Part shown: positions 1 through 8,375 of the stretch, piece by piece
Layout: each line of letters begins with the position of its first letter
How positions within the stretch are numbered: position 1 is the first letter of the stretch
Assembly (NCBI RefSeq): GCF_003025035.1
Contig: NZ_PYJN01000019.1
Coordinates: 1 to 64,000, forward strand
DNA: 64,000 nucleotides
Direction: 5' to 3'
Origin: Rhizobium sp. SEMIA4064
Lineage (GTDB): Bacteria; Pseudomonadota; Alphaproteobacteria; Rhizobiales; Rhizobiaceae
Translations under genes and position numbers: made by a program
Notes under the pieces: model-generated
Seen by the model: the letters and a program-made list of their open reading frames with translations, nothing else
Databases searched by the model: none
Told to the model about the DNA's origin: nothing

Positions 1-740
1 AGTTGGATGGCGGCCTCGTCAATCACACCGCGATTCTATAGGCTTCAAACCAAAAGGGAATCCCGGCGCCGCAAAAAATCCAAAGCTGCGATTCCTTTAT
101 TTATCAACAGTTCCTAAGGAGCTTTGTGAGACTGATGTTGCGTGCTCGACCCAATTTTGAAAATAGCCCCAATATCGCGGAGTGGCTCTCGGAGCGCATT
201 CTCACCGGGACGATTGCTTCAAAAAGTGGACGAACTGGCGATTATCGGTATATCCCCAGCGGCCTTCCATTAGAGCTTCCTTTTCATGCGACTTCGTCGA
301 TGATTACGGAACTAGCTCCGCTCCTGATAGCTTTGGAAAGAAGCTTCAGCTCGCGCCATATCGTATTTGAGGAGCCGGAAGCTCATCTGCATTTGGAAGC
401 ACAACGTGAGATGGCTCGCTTCATCGCACGTTTGGTTGGTAGTGGTTGGCTTGTCACGTTGACCACCCATAGCGACACGTTTGTTCAAGAAATAAATAAC
501 TTAATGAAGCTTCATCAGTTGTCGAACAAAGAGGAGTTAATGCCAGCGCTCGGTTATGATGAAGCAGACTTAATCAATCCGATGGTTGCCCGAGCGTACG
601 AATTTCGCGCATCGAAAACCGGCACGGAGGTTGTTGAACTCGAGAGGACCCAAGACGGATTCGTCGTGCCAAGCCTGAATGAAACTCTGATGGCCCTCGC
701 GACGGAAACGCTTCAATTACGAGATGCCGATGATAACTGA
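1..740 (+). pseudogene. AAA/ABC-type P-loop ATPase, 3' fragment, probably frameshifted
   Basis: Only the C-terminal part of an AAA_15/AAA_21-type (OLD-like) ATPase is visible. The open frame from the GTG at 126 gives 204 residues: an SSMITE signature-like segment (about 57-62), Walker B EEPEAHLH (82-89) and an H-loop TTHSD (about 113-117). The Walker A half would lie upstream. The same frame is closed by TAG at 39-41, while another frame (positions 1-114) is open until TAA at 115-117, so the coding frame seems to change near 100-117. That suggests a frameshift, though two separate genes cannot be excluded because the window starts here. The stop overlaps the next gene by 17 nt, so the two form a pair. 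ATPases of this class often drive DNA repair or phage-defence nucleases. Base composition is clearly more AT-rich than the rest of the window. Confidence 0.6.
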
Positions 741-1317
741 AGCATGCAAGACGGGGATGCTGCACCTTTCAAAAAGCTTTGTTTACTACCCTGACCATCA
801 CGCGAATTTTCACTTTGAAGAAAAGAATGTCGCTGGAGCTGGTAAAGCTTATTTTTCTTCTAACGCGCCTTGCGTTGTGATGAGAGCGACGAATCAAGCG
901 CCGCTACTCTGGGCCCTAAATAATCGTAAATGCGCAGAAGGTGCATTTGTCACCTTTGATGCTGATGGCTGCAGACTTCATATTGTCGAAATGAAAAGTA
1001 AACTCACTCAAGGTACGTGGGCGAAAGTCCTGCTGCAGTTCAATGGGATGTATCTTTCCGCCTTAGCGACCGCAAGAATACTCGGCATTGAAAGCTTTAC
1101 CTCTGTAACTTGTTATATTGCCTACACAGAGGATGCGATGAATCCGGACAAATCTGCTGATATGATTTTGATCAAACCATTTGTGGGGGTTCCAAATCCG
1201 GTCGGCGGCGCAACTGAGTGGGAAAAAGAACGGTGCCTGTTGCCGCTGAATCAAGCTGCTACTATCCGCAAAACCCAGCGAGATGCTAACAATGACGCGA
1301 ATTTCGGTCTCGTGTAA
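724..1317 (+). CDS. Unknown protein paired with the ATPase, possible PD-(D/E)xK-like
   Basis: This 197-residue protein starts inside the 3' end of the ATPase frame, which is typical of translational coupling. I do not recognise the family. One stretch reads aspartates near 79-81, a hydrophobic strand, then E89-M-K91, followed by a helix rich in Q and L (95-110). That order resembles the D...(E)xK core of restriction-type nucleases, but one such match is weak evidence. No signal peptide or membrane segment is seen. Codon use is AT-rich like its partner and unlike the genes after 1.7 kb, which points to shared transfer. A two-gene ATPase plus nuclease-like cassette would fit a defence or repair module; this is inference only. 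Confidence 0.55.
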   Translation: MPMITEACKTGMLHLSKSFVYYPDHHANFHFEEKNVAGAGKAYFSSNAPCVVMRATNQAPLLWALNNRKCAEGAFVTFDADGCRLHIVEMKSKLTQGTWAKVLLQFNGMYLSALATARILGIESFTSVTCYIAYTEDAMNPDKSADMILIKPFVGVPNPVGGATEWEKERCLLPLNQAATIRKTQRDANNDANFGLV

Positions 1318-1698
1318 GCAATTGTCCTTGCCAACTAAACAAGTCTTTCTCGGATCGTTAAGGACCAGCCGCAAGACAACGAGGCTGTGAGCCATAGCCC
1401 CGCAGGTCACGCGCCGTTATAAACCACATAAGCCGCCCAGCATGGGCGAGGTCGCTCTTATTTCTGTGGTTCCTCAGCTCGCTATCCGCCGAGAAAACCA
1501 CCTCTGAAACGGAAACTCCGTCCTCAGAACGGCGCTTCTTGGCTTAAGCTAGAATGTCCGGTCCGGGCTGGACTCGACAGCAACCGGCACCACCTCTTCC
1601 ACCCCCTTCCCCCCAAACATCCATGAACAAACCGTAACTTGCCTCCCCGCCCCTACGGGATGACACTTCTATCGCGCCGGATAACGGAGATGATAGAC
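1318..1698. other. Intergenic stretch at the composition boundary
   Basis: These roughly 380 bases separate the AT-rich left edge from GC-rich DNA. I see no convincing ORF, tRNA or repeat. A C-rich run lies at about 1590-1615. It may contain an island junction, but no attachment-site duplication can be tested inside the window. Confidence 0.4.
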
Positions 1699-1860
1699 AT
1701 GTCGAATTTGGAAATGCTCGTCAGACGCCGGATTGAAGAAGAGCGGGCCAAGGGGACATCCCCGGAGCGGATAACGCAACTCGTTCAGGAACTCTTCAAC
1801 AGCATGGACGCCGCGCAGGCGAATGCTCCCCATACGGTTTCGCGCGATCGGAATTCTTAA
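1699..1860 (+). CDS. Small hypothetical protein (53 aa)
   Basis: A short charged helical protein beginning MSNLEMLVRRRIEEE. The start at 1699 is preferred over upstream ATGs because a GGAG at 1686-1689 lies 9 nt before it. The sequence is rich in R, E and Q with no cysteine pair and no membrane segment, and looks like a single helical hairpin. It stands alone, with 184 nt before the next gene. I do not recognise a function; its composition matches the GC-rich host genes rather than the left-edge DNA. Confidence 0.5.
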   Translation: MSNLEMLVRRRIEEERAKGTSPERITQLVQELFNSMDAAQANAPHTVSRDRNS

Positions 1861-2044
1861 GCCGAATTGCGCATGCATCACCTTCGCCGGCTCGAGCTTT
1901 GATATCTTCGCGCCGGCGCCTCCTTCGAACCTGCCTCGAAAGCAAGCGCCGGTCCGCCGGCCGATGGGGAGAGTATAAGCCGGTCTTAATGGAACAGCCG
2001 CTATAGACATGCGATAACGAGCCGGGAAACGAGGGCCACTATCC

Positions 2045-2839
2045 ATGTCCATTGGGAATTACCTTCGCACGATACTCGCCGCGCTCGCATTGCTTTGCAG
2101 CGCCTTGTCGGCCGGGGCGGCCGGGCGGGTTATCTATCTGACCTTCGATGACGGCCCGCTGTCGGGGACGGCGAATGTTCTGGATGTGCTGGCCGAAGAG
2201 CAGGTGCCGGCGGCGATGTTCATGGTCGGGCTGCATGTCGATTCCAGCGTTGAGCAAAAAGCGCTGCTGATGCGCGCCAAGGCGCTGCCCTTAGTAACTG
2301 TCGGAAACCACAGCTACAGCCACGCCAACAATCGCTACAGGGACTTTTACTCCAACACCGACGCCGTCGTTGCAGATATGCTCAAAGCCAATAGCGTGCT
2401 TGGCCTGACGCCCTGGGTCTATGCCCGTTTGCCCGGGCGCGACGTCTTTCGCCTGATCGACTATTCCAAGGACGATCTTTCAATGGACCCCGCCCATTAC
2501 GAGCGCGAAGTGGTCGACTACGACTATGTGGCGGCGATGAAGTTCCTGATCTATGGCTGGGACTTCGAATGGGCGCATTCGGGAGATGGCAAACCGGTGC
2601 AATCCGTCGATCTCCTGCTCAGCGAAATCGATCATCTCTTCGCCTATGGCCGGTTCATGAAACGCAACGAGATGATCCTCTTGATGCATGATGAGATGTT
2701 TCAGGATCGTTTTGACGGCAAGGCAAAACTCCAGACACTCATCCGGCAATTGAGGCAACGGGGCTATACCTTTGGCGACGTAAAGCAATATGATCCGAAC
2801 CCCTATACCGGAACCCCGATGCATTCGTCGTCCAAGTGA
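2045..2839 (+). CDS. Polysaccharide deacetylase (NodB-homology domain), exported
   Basis: 264 residues with a clear signal peptide (about 1-26, hydrophobic core LAALALLCSALSAGAA), so it should act in the periplasm. Next come NodB-fold motif 1 TFDDGP (about 34-39) and motif 2 GNHSYSH (about 90-96), which together supply the catalytic Asp and the metal-binding Asp-His-His. This family removes N-acetyl or O-acetyl groups from chitin-like oligomers, peptidoglycan or exopolysaccharide. The substrate cannot be read from the sequence, and it is not next to nod genes, so nodulation-factor synthesis is not implied. RBS GAGGG lies just upstream. Confidence 0.85.
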   Translation: MSIGNYLRTILAALALLCSALSAGAAGRVIYLTFDDGPLSGTANVLDVLAEEQVPAAMFMVGLHVDSSVEQKALLMRAKALPLVTVGNHSYSHANNRYRDFYSNTDAVVADMLKANSVLGLTPWVYARLPGRDVFRLIDYSKDDLSMDPAHYEREVVDYDYVAAMKFLIYGWDFEWAHSGDGKPVQSVDLLLSEIDHLFAYGRFMKRNEMILLMHDEMFQDRFDGKAKLQTLIRQLRQRGYTFGDVKQYDPNPYTGTPMHSSSK

Positions 2840-3016
2840 TCTGGCAATCGCAACGCGGGACCGGGCATCATGAGAGTCCGGATCACGCAATCTGACCGCC
2901 AATGCAAAAACATTTAGCGCATCATGTCGGGAATGCGGCCCGTCTTCCGTCCTTGGGCAAGATCGGCGATACCATAATCTGCATCGCCGAACAGTCGAAC
3001 AACGGAGGATATCGAC

Positions 3017-3430
3017 ATGGGTAAGACAATCGCAATCTGCCTGGCCAGATTGATCTTCGGCGGCGTCTTCGTGATGGCGGCCGCCTTCAAATTCGCGGGC
3101 ATGCAATCGACAGCCGACTATATCGCCTCGGCCGGTTTTCCGCTGTCGCTACCCCTCGCCTGGATAGCCGCCTTCTTCGAAAGCGCGCTGGCGATCTGCC
3201 TGCTGACCGGCGCTTTCTTCTCCGAAGCCGCGCTGCTTGCCGGCATCTATGTCATCTTTCTGGCCTTCAGCTTCCATGGACCCAACCGCTGGACCGGCGC
3301 TCAGGCGGAATTCGGTTTTTTCATCGATCACTTAACCTTCTTTGCCGGGCTGCTGTTTGCCGCGGTTCACGGGCCTGGCGAAAGATTTGCCATTCGCGTC
3401 GGCATGCTGCGATCGGATACCGGCATCTGA
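3017..3430 (+). CDS. DoxX family inner-membrane protein
   Basis: 137 residues with about four hydrophobic segments (roughly 5-25, 48-70, 73-92 and 105-125) and the family pattern of an N-terminal Arg-Leu followed by F-x-x-AA-x-KF (residues about 11-28). DoxX-like proteins are small membrane proteins linked in different bacteria to quinone or thiosulfate oxidation and redox stress; the reaction here is unknown. Strong RBS GGAGG at 3004-3008 supports the ATG at 3017. It stands as a single gene before the arsC-like gene. Confidence 0.75.
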   Translation: MGKTIAICLARLIFGGVFVMAAAFKFAGMQSTADYIASAGFPLSLPLAWIAAFFESALAICLLTGAFFSEAALLAGIYVIFLAFSFHGPNRWTGAQAEFGFFIDHLTFFAGLLFAAVHGPGERFAIRVGMLRSDTGI

Positions 3431-3604
3431 TCGCAGCCGTTTTCTTCAAGAGTGACGCATCTCTCGCCCTGTAGTGTATAATTGTGGTTGCGATGCTTCC
3501 GGCGGTTGGCGCGCCTCCTGAAAAAGGGTTGCGGCGCCGGCCATTCGGAAATCCGCTGCTGTGACCGTCATTTGCGTGACACGATACATGGGGGAAAAAG
3601 CGCA

Positions 3605-4126
3605 ATGAGCGATGATCGCGTCTACAATGTTCTATTTCTCTGCACGGGCAATTCCGCCCGTTCTATCCTGGCTGAATCGATCTTGAACACCGAAGGCAAA
3701 GGCCGCTTCCGCGCCTTTTCGGCCGGCAGCACGCCCAAGGGCAAGATAAATCCCTGGGCCGTCAGGACACTGGATGCTCTCGGCTATCCCTCTTCCGGCT
3801 TCAGCTCGAAACGCTGGGATGTCTTTGCCGAGCCGGGCGCACCGCAGATGGATTTTATCATTACCGTCTGCGACGACGCAGCAGGGGAAGCCTGCCCGGT
3901 ATGGCCCGGCCATCCCGCTTCCGCGCATTGGGGCATCGAGGACCCCTCCACCGTCGAAGGTTCCGAACTGGACAAGGGCCGCGCCTTTGCACAGGCTGCC
4001 CGCTACCTGAAAAATCGGATCATGCTCCTGGTCAACCTGCCGATTACATCGGTCGACCGGCTGGCATTGGAAGCGCATCTGCACGAGATCGGCCAGATAG
4101 AAGGCTCGACATCGCTGGAGGCCTAA
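3605..4126 (+). CDS. arsC: Arsenate reductase / low-molecular-weight phosphatase family protein
   Basis: 173 residues with the P-loop signature of the family near the N-terminus: LFLCTGNSARS, a C-x5-R motif (C about 15, R about 21). The matching acid loop is likely the later D-P pair in EDPST. Thioredoxin-coupled ArsC and LMW tyrosine phosphatases share this fold; the SARS and CTGNSARSIL wording is typical of the arsenate-reductase branch. It would reduce As(V) to As(III) in the cytoplasm. No arsenite pump or ArsR lies beside it, so a broader phosphatase role is possible. The start at 3605 is chosen over in-frame upstream codons because a GGGGGA RBS precedes it closely. Confidence 0.75.
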   Translation: MSDDRVYNVLFLCTGNSARSILAESILNTEGKGRFRAFSAGSTPKGKINPWAVRTLDALGYPSSGFSSKRWDVFAEPGAPQMDFIITVCDDAAGEACPVWPGHPASAHWGIEDPSTVEGSELDKGRAFAQAARYLKNRIMLLVNLPITSVDRLALEAHLHEIGQIEGSTSLEA

Positions 4127-4227
4127 GCGGATGATCTCATGACGCATTTCAAGGGCGAGCGGGGCTTTCCCGCGCAGATTGACGCATGGATGACATAGCG
4201 ATTGCAAGGCGGGTCGGCTTGCAAATA

Positions 4228-4257
4228 CAGTGATTTCAGAAATTTCTGAAATCACTG
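4228..4257. promoter_or_regulatory. 30-bp perfect palindrome, likely operator of the cyd operon regulator
   Basis: Half-site CAGTGATTTCAGAAA, centre at 4242/4243, repeated exactly as its reverse complement. It ends 16 nt before the ATG of the GbsR/MarR-like regulator gene. A perfect dyad of this length directly before a winged-helix dimer gene is what an autoregulatory operator looks like. No other copy was noticed in the window. Confidence 0.7.
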
Positions 4258-4273
4258 ACAATGGGGTGCAACC

Positions 4274-4849
4274 ATGAATCTTCCGCCTCTCGTACAATCC
4301 TTCGTGCTTCATTTTGGGGAAATGGGTTCGCGCTGGGGCATCAACCGCACGGTCGGGCAGATCTATGCCCTGCTCTTCGTCTCCCCGACACCCGTCTGCG
4401 CGGAAGAGATCGTCGAAGCCCTCGGCATTTCCCGCTCGAACGTCTCCATGAGCCTGCGCGAGTTGCAGGCCTGGAACCTCGTGCTGCTCAAACACAAGCC
4501 CGACGACCGCCGCGACTTCTTCACAACGCCGGATGATGTCTGGCAGATCCTGCGCACGCTCGCCGAAGAGCGCAAGAAACGCGAGGTCGACCCCACCCTT
4601 TCGATGCTGCGCGAAATCCTGATGCAACAGCCGGCCAGCGATGCCGAACGCCATGCGCAGGCGCGGATGAGCGAGATGTACGGCCTGATCGAGCGCCTGA
4701 CCAATTGGTACGAGGACGTCAAGCAGTTGGAGACCGAGCGGCTCGCCACTCTGCTGCTGCTCGGCTCGAAGGTGACGAAGCTGCTGGAGGCCAAGGACCG
4801 TGTCGTCTCGCTCGGCCGCCGCCGTTCCAAAACGGCGAAAGAGGATTGA
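4274..4849 (+). CDS. GbsR/MarR-like transcriptional regulator of the cyd operon
   Basis: 191 residues. A winged-helix domain covers about 15-95, with the recognition part AEEIVEALGISRSNVSMSLR, and a helical C-terminal dimerisation part follows. The N-terminal pattern (FGEMGSRWGINRTVGQIYALLF) is typical of the GbsR group within MarR. Its stop is 3 nt before cydD, so it is cotranscribed with cydDCABX and most likely controls them by binding the 30-bp palindrome just upstream. No cysteine cluster or heme motif is obvious, so the signal it senses is not apparent. Confidence 0.85.
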   Translation: MNLPPLVQSFVLHFGEMGSRWGINRTVGQIYALLFVSPTPVCAEEIVEALGISRSNVSMSLRELQAWNLVLLKHKPDDRRDFFTTPDDVWQILRTLAEERKKREVDPTLSMLREILMQQPASDAERHAQARMSEMYGLIERLTNWYEDVKQLETERLATLLLLGSKVTKLLEAKDRVVSLGRRRSKTAKED

Positions 4850-4852
4850 ACG

Positions 4853-6607
4853 ATGACGACGGCTTTCTTCGATCCCGACCTCAGCCCGGAAGAAACGCAG
4901 ACGGTAGCGCCCGATGCCGGGCCGGCGGCAAAGCGAAATCGGCCAGTCCGACCACGAAAGCCGGCAGGGCTCTTGCTTGCCGCAGCCCTGCAGACCGCGG
5001 CAGCTCTGGTCTGGATTCCGCAGGCAGCCCTCCTCGCCTTCAGCGTTGGCGTCATAAACGATGGCGACAGCACGATGGATGTGGCCTTTACAGCGCTTGC
5101 AATACTGGCGCTCGGCATCGTTCGCGCCGCTCTCGATGCCGCCGGCGGACGCACCGCCTTCCGTACGGCGAGATGCGAACTGACATCGCGGCGCAATCGC
5201 GCCGTTGCAGCGCTTGCGGCCCGCTCACCGCTCGATATCGGCAAGCCGGCCTCCGGTCTCGCCGCGAGTGTCGTCGGCGAACAGGCCGAGGCGATCGTCC
5301 CCTATCTCGCCCGTTTCCAGCCGGTACGTATGAAGGCAAGCGCGGTGCCGCTCGTCATCCTTGCCTGCGTCTTTCCCGTTTCCTGGATTGCGGGTCTCAT
5401 CCTGCTTATCTCGGCACCGCTCATCCCGATTTTCATGGCTTTGATCGGCTGGCGCGCCAAAGCTGCCAGTGAAAAGCAACTGGCCGAAACCGGCGGCCTC
5501 AACGCCTTTCTGCTCGACCGCCTGCGTGGGCTAACGACGATCCGCGCGCTCGGCGCCGTCGATGTCACGGCCACACGGCTGCGCGCCGATGCGGATTCGC
5601 TGCGGCAGCGTACGATGGCGGTGTTGAAGATCGCCTTTCTGTCCTCTGCCGTTCTCGAGCTTTTCGCCGCCCTCGGCGTTGCCGCAACCGCCGTTTACAT
5701 CGGCTTCAGCCTGTTGGGCTCGATCGATATCGGTACATGGCATGGCCGGCTCACACTGACGCAAGGGCTTTTCATCCTTCTGCTCGCCCCGACCTTTTTC
5801 GAACCCTTGCGCGAACTTTCAGCCGTTTGGCACGATCGCGCCAATGGCGAAGCGGCGCTTGCGGCATTGAACGCCCTATCCTCGCAAGGACCTACAATTC
5901 TTGGTGGCGATGAACGAGATATCGGCGATGGCCAGATGCTGCCTGCCGCTCCCTCCGTTGAGATCGACCGGCTTGCCTTCCGCTACGCGCCGGACCTTCC
6001 GGCGGTCATCGACAATCTCTGTCTCGACGTTGCGGCCGGAGAACATGTAGCGCTTTGGGGCGCCAGCGGCTCCGGCAAGACCACGATCCTCTCGCTGATC
6101 GCAGGGCTCGCGCCACGGGAAGCCGGTGTGATCAGGATCGGCGGCATCCCGCTGGCTGACAATAACGCCGCCTCCCTTCGCCGTCGCATGGCCTGGATCG
6201 GACAACGGCCGCATATTTTCTCCGGCAGCCTGAAGAGAAATGTCGGCCTCGGACGCGCCGATATCGATGACCGCGCCATCGACGATGCACTTCGCAGCGT
6301 GCGTTTGGACGGCGTGATTGCTGCGAACGAGATCGCCGCAGTCGGCGAAAACGGCCTTGGCCTTTCCGGCGGAGAAGCGCTGCGGTTGGCACTGGCCCGT
6401 GTAGCCGCCAACCGGGAGGCCAGCATCATCCTCGCCGACGAGCCGACCGGTCATCTCGACGCCGCCACCGCGGCCGAGGTGACCGAAGCTTTGTTGGCAT
6501 TGGCGAAGGGCCGCACCCTGATCGTCGCGACGCACGACCCGATGCTTGCATCGCGCCTCGACCGCGTCATTCGGCTCGAAGCGGACCGCAAGGAGATTGC
6601 CGCGTGA
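4853..6607 (+). CDS. cydD: Thiol reductant ABC exporter subunit CydD
   Basis: 584 residues: N-terminal transmembrane domain (about 35-330) and C-terminal nucleotide-binding domain with Walker A GASGSGKTT (K409), signature LSGGEA, Walker B ILADEPTGHLD and an H-loop ATHD. CydDC is a heterodimeric exporter of glutathione and cysteine to the periplasm, needed for assembly of cytochrome bd. The stop overlaps the GTG of cydC by 4 nt. The N-terminus carries an extra basic, proline-rich segment (residues about 20-40), common in alphaproteobacterial members. Confidence 0.93.
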   Translation: MTTAFFDPDLSPEETQTVAPDAGPAAKRNRPVRPRKPAGLLLAAALQTAAALVWIPQAALLAFSVGVINDGDSTMDVAFTALAILALGIVRAALDAAGGRTAFRTARCELTSRRNRAVAALAARSPLDIGKPASGLAASVVGEQAEAIVPYLARFQPVRMKASAVPLVILACVFPVSWIAGLILLISAPLIPIFMALIGWRAKAASEKQLAETGGLNAFLLDRLRGLTTIRALGAVDVTATRLRADADSLRQRTMAVLKIAFLSSAVLELFAALGVAATAVYIGFSLLGSIDIGTWHGRLTLTQGLFILLLAPTFFEPLRELSAVWHDRANGEAALAALNALSSQGPTILGGDERDIGDGQMLPAAPSVEIDRLAFRYAPDLPAVIDNLCLDVAAGEHVALWGASGSGKTTILSLIAGLAPREAGVIRIGGIPLADNNAASLRRRMAWIGQRPHIFSGSLKRNVGLGRADIDDRAIDDALRSVRLDGVIAANEIAAVGENGLGLSGGEALRLALARVAANREASIILADEPTGHLDAATAAEVTEALLALAKGRTLIVATHDPMLASRLDRVIRLEADRKEIAA

Positions 6608-8295
6608 GACGGAGCCTCGCAACGCTTCTCCCGGTCATCCGCCTGTTCCATGCCGAGCGCGGACGCGGTCTCTGCCTCGGCGCGGTGCTATCGGCGGTGG
6701 CCGTGTTGGCTGGCGCCGGATTGCTCGGCCTTTCCGGCTGGTTCATCACCGCGACGGCGCTCGCCGGTGCCTCGGCAACGACCGCCATCGTCTTCGACGT
6801 CTTCGCGCCATCGGCCGGCATCCGCCTGCTCGCCATCGGCCGCACGGCAGCACGCTATGGCGAGCGGTTGGTAACCCATGACGTAACCTTGCGCGTTCTC
6901 GCGGCCTTGCGCGAAAGGCTCTTTCGCGGCTGGGCAACGCCCGGTAGCGCCGCAGCCATGATGCGTCGCCCGGCCAAGCTACTGTTCCGGCTCACAGCCG
7001 ACATCGACGCGCTGGATTCGCTTTACCTGCGGGTGCTGCTGCCTGCAGGCGTCGCCCTGCTGTCGGCGCTTGCCGTCGGTGTAGCGCTGGGCCTGATGCA
7101 GCCGCTCTTTGGGATTGTGATCGGCCTTTGGCTCATCACCACCGGCCTCGCCATCCCCTTGATCGCCGGCCGAATGGCAATGAAACCCGGACGTCGCCGT
7201 GCCCACGCGATGGAAGCGCTCCGCGCGCGCATCATCGATCTGGTCGCCGGCCAGACAGATCTCGCCATGACCGGCCGCCTGCGGGCGCAACGCGTCACCA
7301 TCGGCGAGGCTGACCGGCGTCTCGCGGAAGCGGACCACGCATTGAACAGGATCGAAAACGTCGTTGGCATCGGCTTCTCGCTCGCCTCCACCCTTCTGCT
7401 GACAGCCACGCTGTTGACTGTCGCCATTCTGGCAAAAGAGGGCGTCATCGGCGCTCCGGCAGCCGCCTTCGGCTTGCTGATCGCCTTTGCCGCCACGGAG
7501 CCTTTCGCAGCACTGCGTCGTGGCGCGCTGGAGCTCGGCCGCACGCTGCTTGCCGCCAGGCGTATTGCCCCGCGCCTCGCCCCTAGAAACGTAGCCTCTG
7601 AGATCGCACGACCGCATAAAGGTTATGCGTTCCAGTTGGACGTCGTCAGCGCTCGTTACGAGAGCGCCCGGCATCCGGCAATCGAGACCCTTTCCCTGTC
7701 GCTAGCCGTCGGCGAACCACTTGCTCTTGTCGGGGCCAGCGGCGCCGGAAAATCCACGATATTGGCTTTGCTTGCCGGCGAAATCGCTCCGGCGTCCGGC
7801 ACGGTCGCCTCTCTCCAGGCGACCACGCTGACGCAACGCACTGAACTCTTCGACGATACGATCCGCGGCAACCTGTTGCTCGCCAACCCGCGTGCAAGCG
7901 ACGAAAGGCTTCACCAAGTACTGGAGGCTGCAGGCCTCCTTGCTGACATCAAGGCATTGCCGAAAGGGCTTTCGGCTCGCCTCGGCGAAGGCGGCATCGG
8001 CCTGTCCGGCGGCCAATCGCGCCGGCTGGCACTTGCCCGGCTTTTCCTGCGCGACACGCCGCTCTGGCTGCTCGATGAACCGACCGAAGGGCTCGACAGC
8101 GAAACCGCGCGCGCCGTTTTACGCGAGATCGCCGGCAACGCCACCGGCGGCAGCCTCGTCATCGCCACGCACATACGCCGCGAAGCCGCGATCGCCGATC
8201 GCATCGTCATGCTCGAACACGGCCGCGTCACGGCAACGGCGCGGCGCGGCGAACCAGAATTCGACGCCATCCTGAACCGGCTGCGGCCGGACTGA
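6604..8295 (+). CDS. cydC: Thiol reductant ABC exporter subunit CydC
   Basis: 563 residues, starting at a GTG that overlaps the cydD stop (GTGA). A six-segment membrane domain (about 15-300) is followed by the ATPase domain with Walker A GASGAGKST (K383), signature LSGGQSRRLALAR, Walker B LLDEPTEGLD and H-loop ATH. It pairs with CydD to export low-molecular-weight thiols. The separate NBD chain and its position directly upstream of cydAB make the assignment firm. Confidence 0.93.
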   Translation: MRRSLATLLPVIRLFHAERGRGLCLGAVLSAVAVLAGAGLLGLSGWFITATALAGASATTAIVFDVFAPSAGIRLLAIGRTAARYGERLVTHDVTLRVLAALRERLFRGWATPGSAAAMMRRPAKLLFRLTADIDALDSLYLRVLLPAGVALLSALAVGVALGLMQPLFGIVIGLWLITTGLAIPLIAGRMAMKPGRRRAHAMEALRARIIDLVAGQTDLAMTGRLRAQRVTIGEADRRLAEADHALNRIENVVGIGFSLASTLLLTATLLTVAILAKEGVIGAPAAAFGLLIAFAATEPFAALRRGALELGRTLLAARRIAPRLAPRNVASEIARPHKGYAFQLDVVSARYESARHPAIETLSLSLAVGEPLALVGASGAGKSTILALLAGEIAPASGTVASLQATTLTQRTELFDDTIRGNLLLANPRASDERLHQVLEAAGLLADIKALPKGLSARLGEGGIGLSGGQSRRLALARLFLRDTPLWLLDEPTEGLDSETARAVLREIAGNATGGSLVIATHIRREAAIADRIVMLEHGRVTATARRGEPEFDAILNRLRPD

Positions 8296-8375
8296 GGCGG
8301 CAAACTGAAAGTACAATTACGGCGCCCCGAATAGCGCCGCGCGACCAAACCCCGTTGGACCGTGGGAGAAAGACT

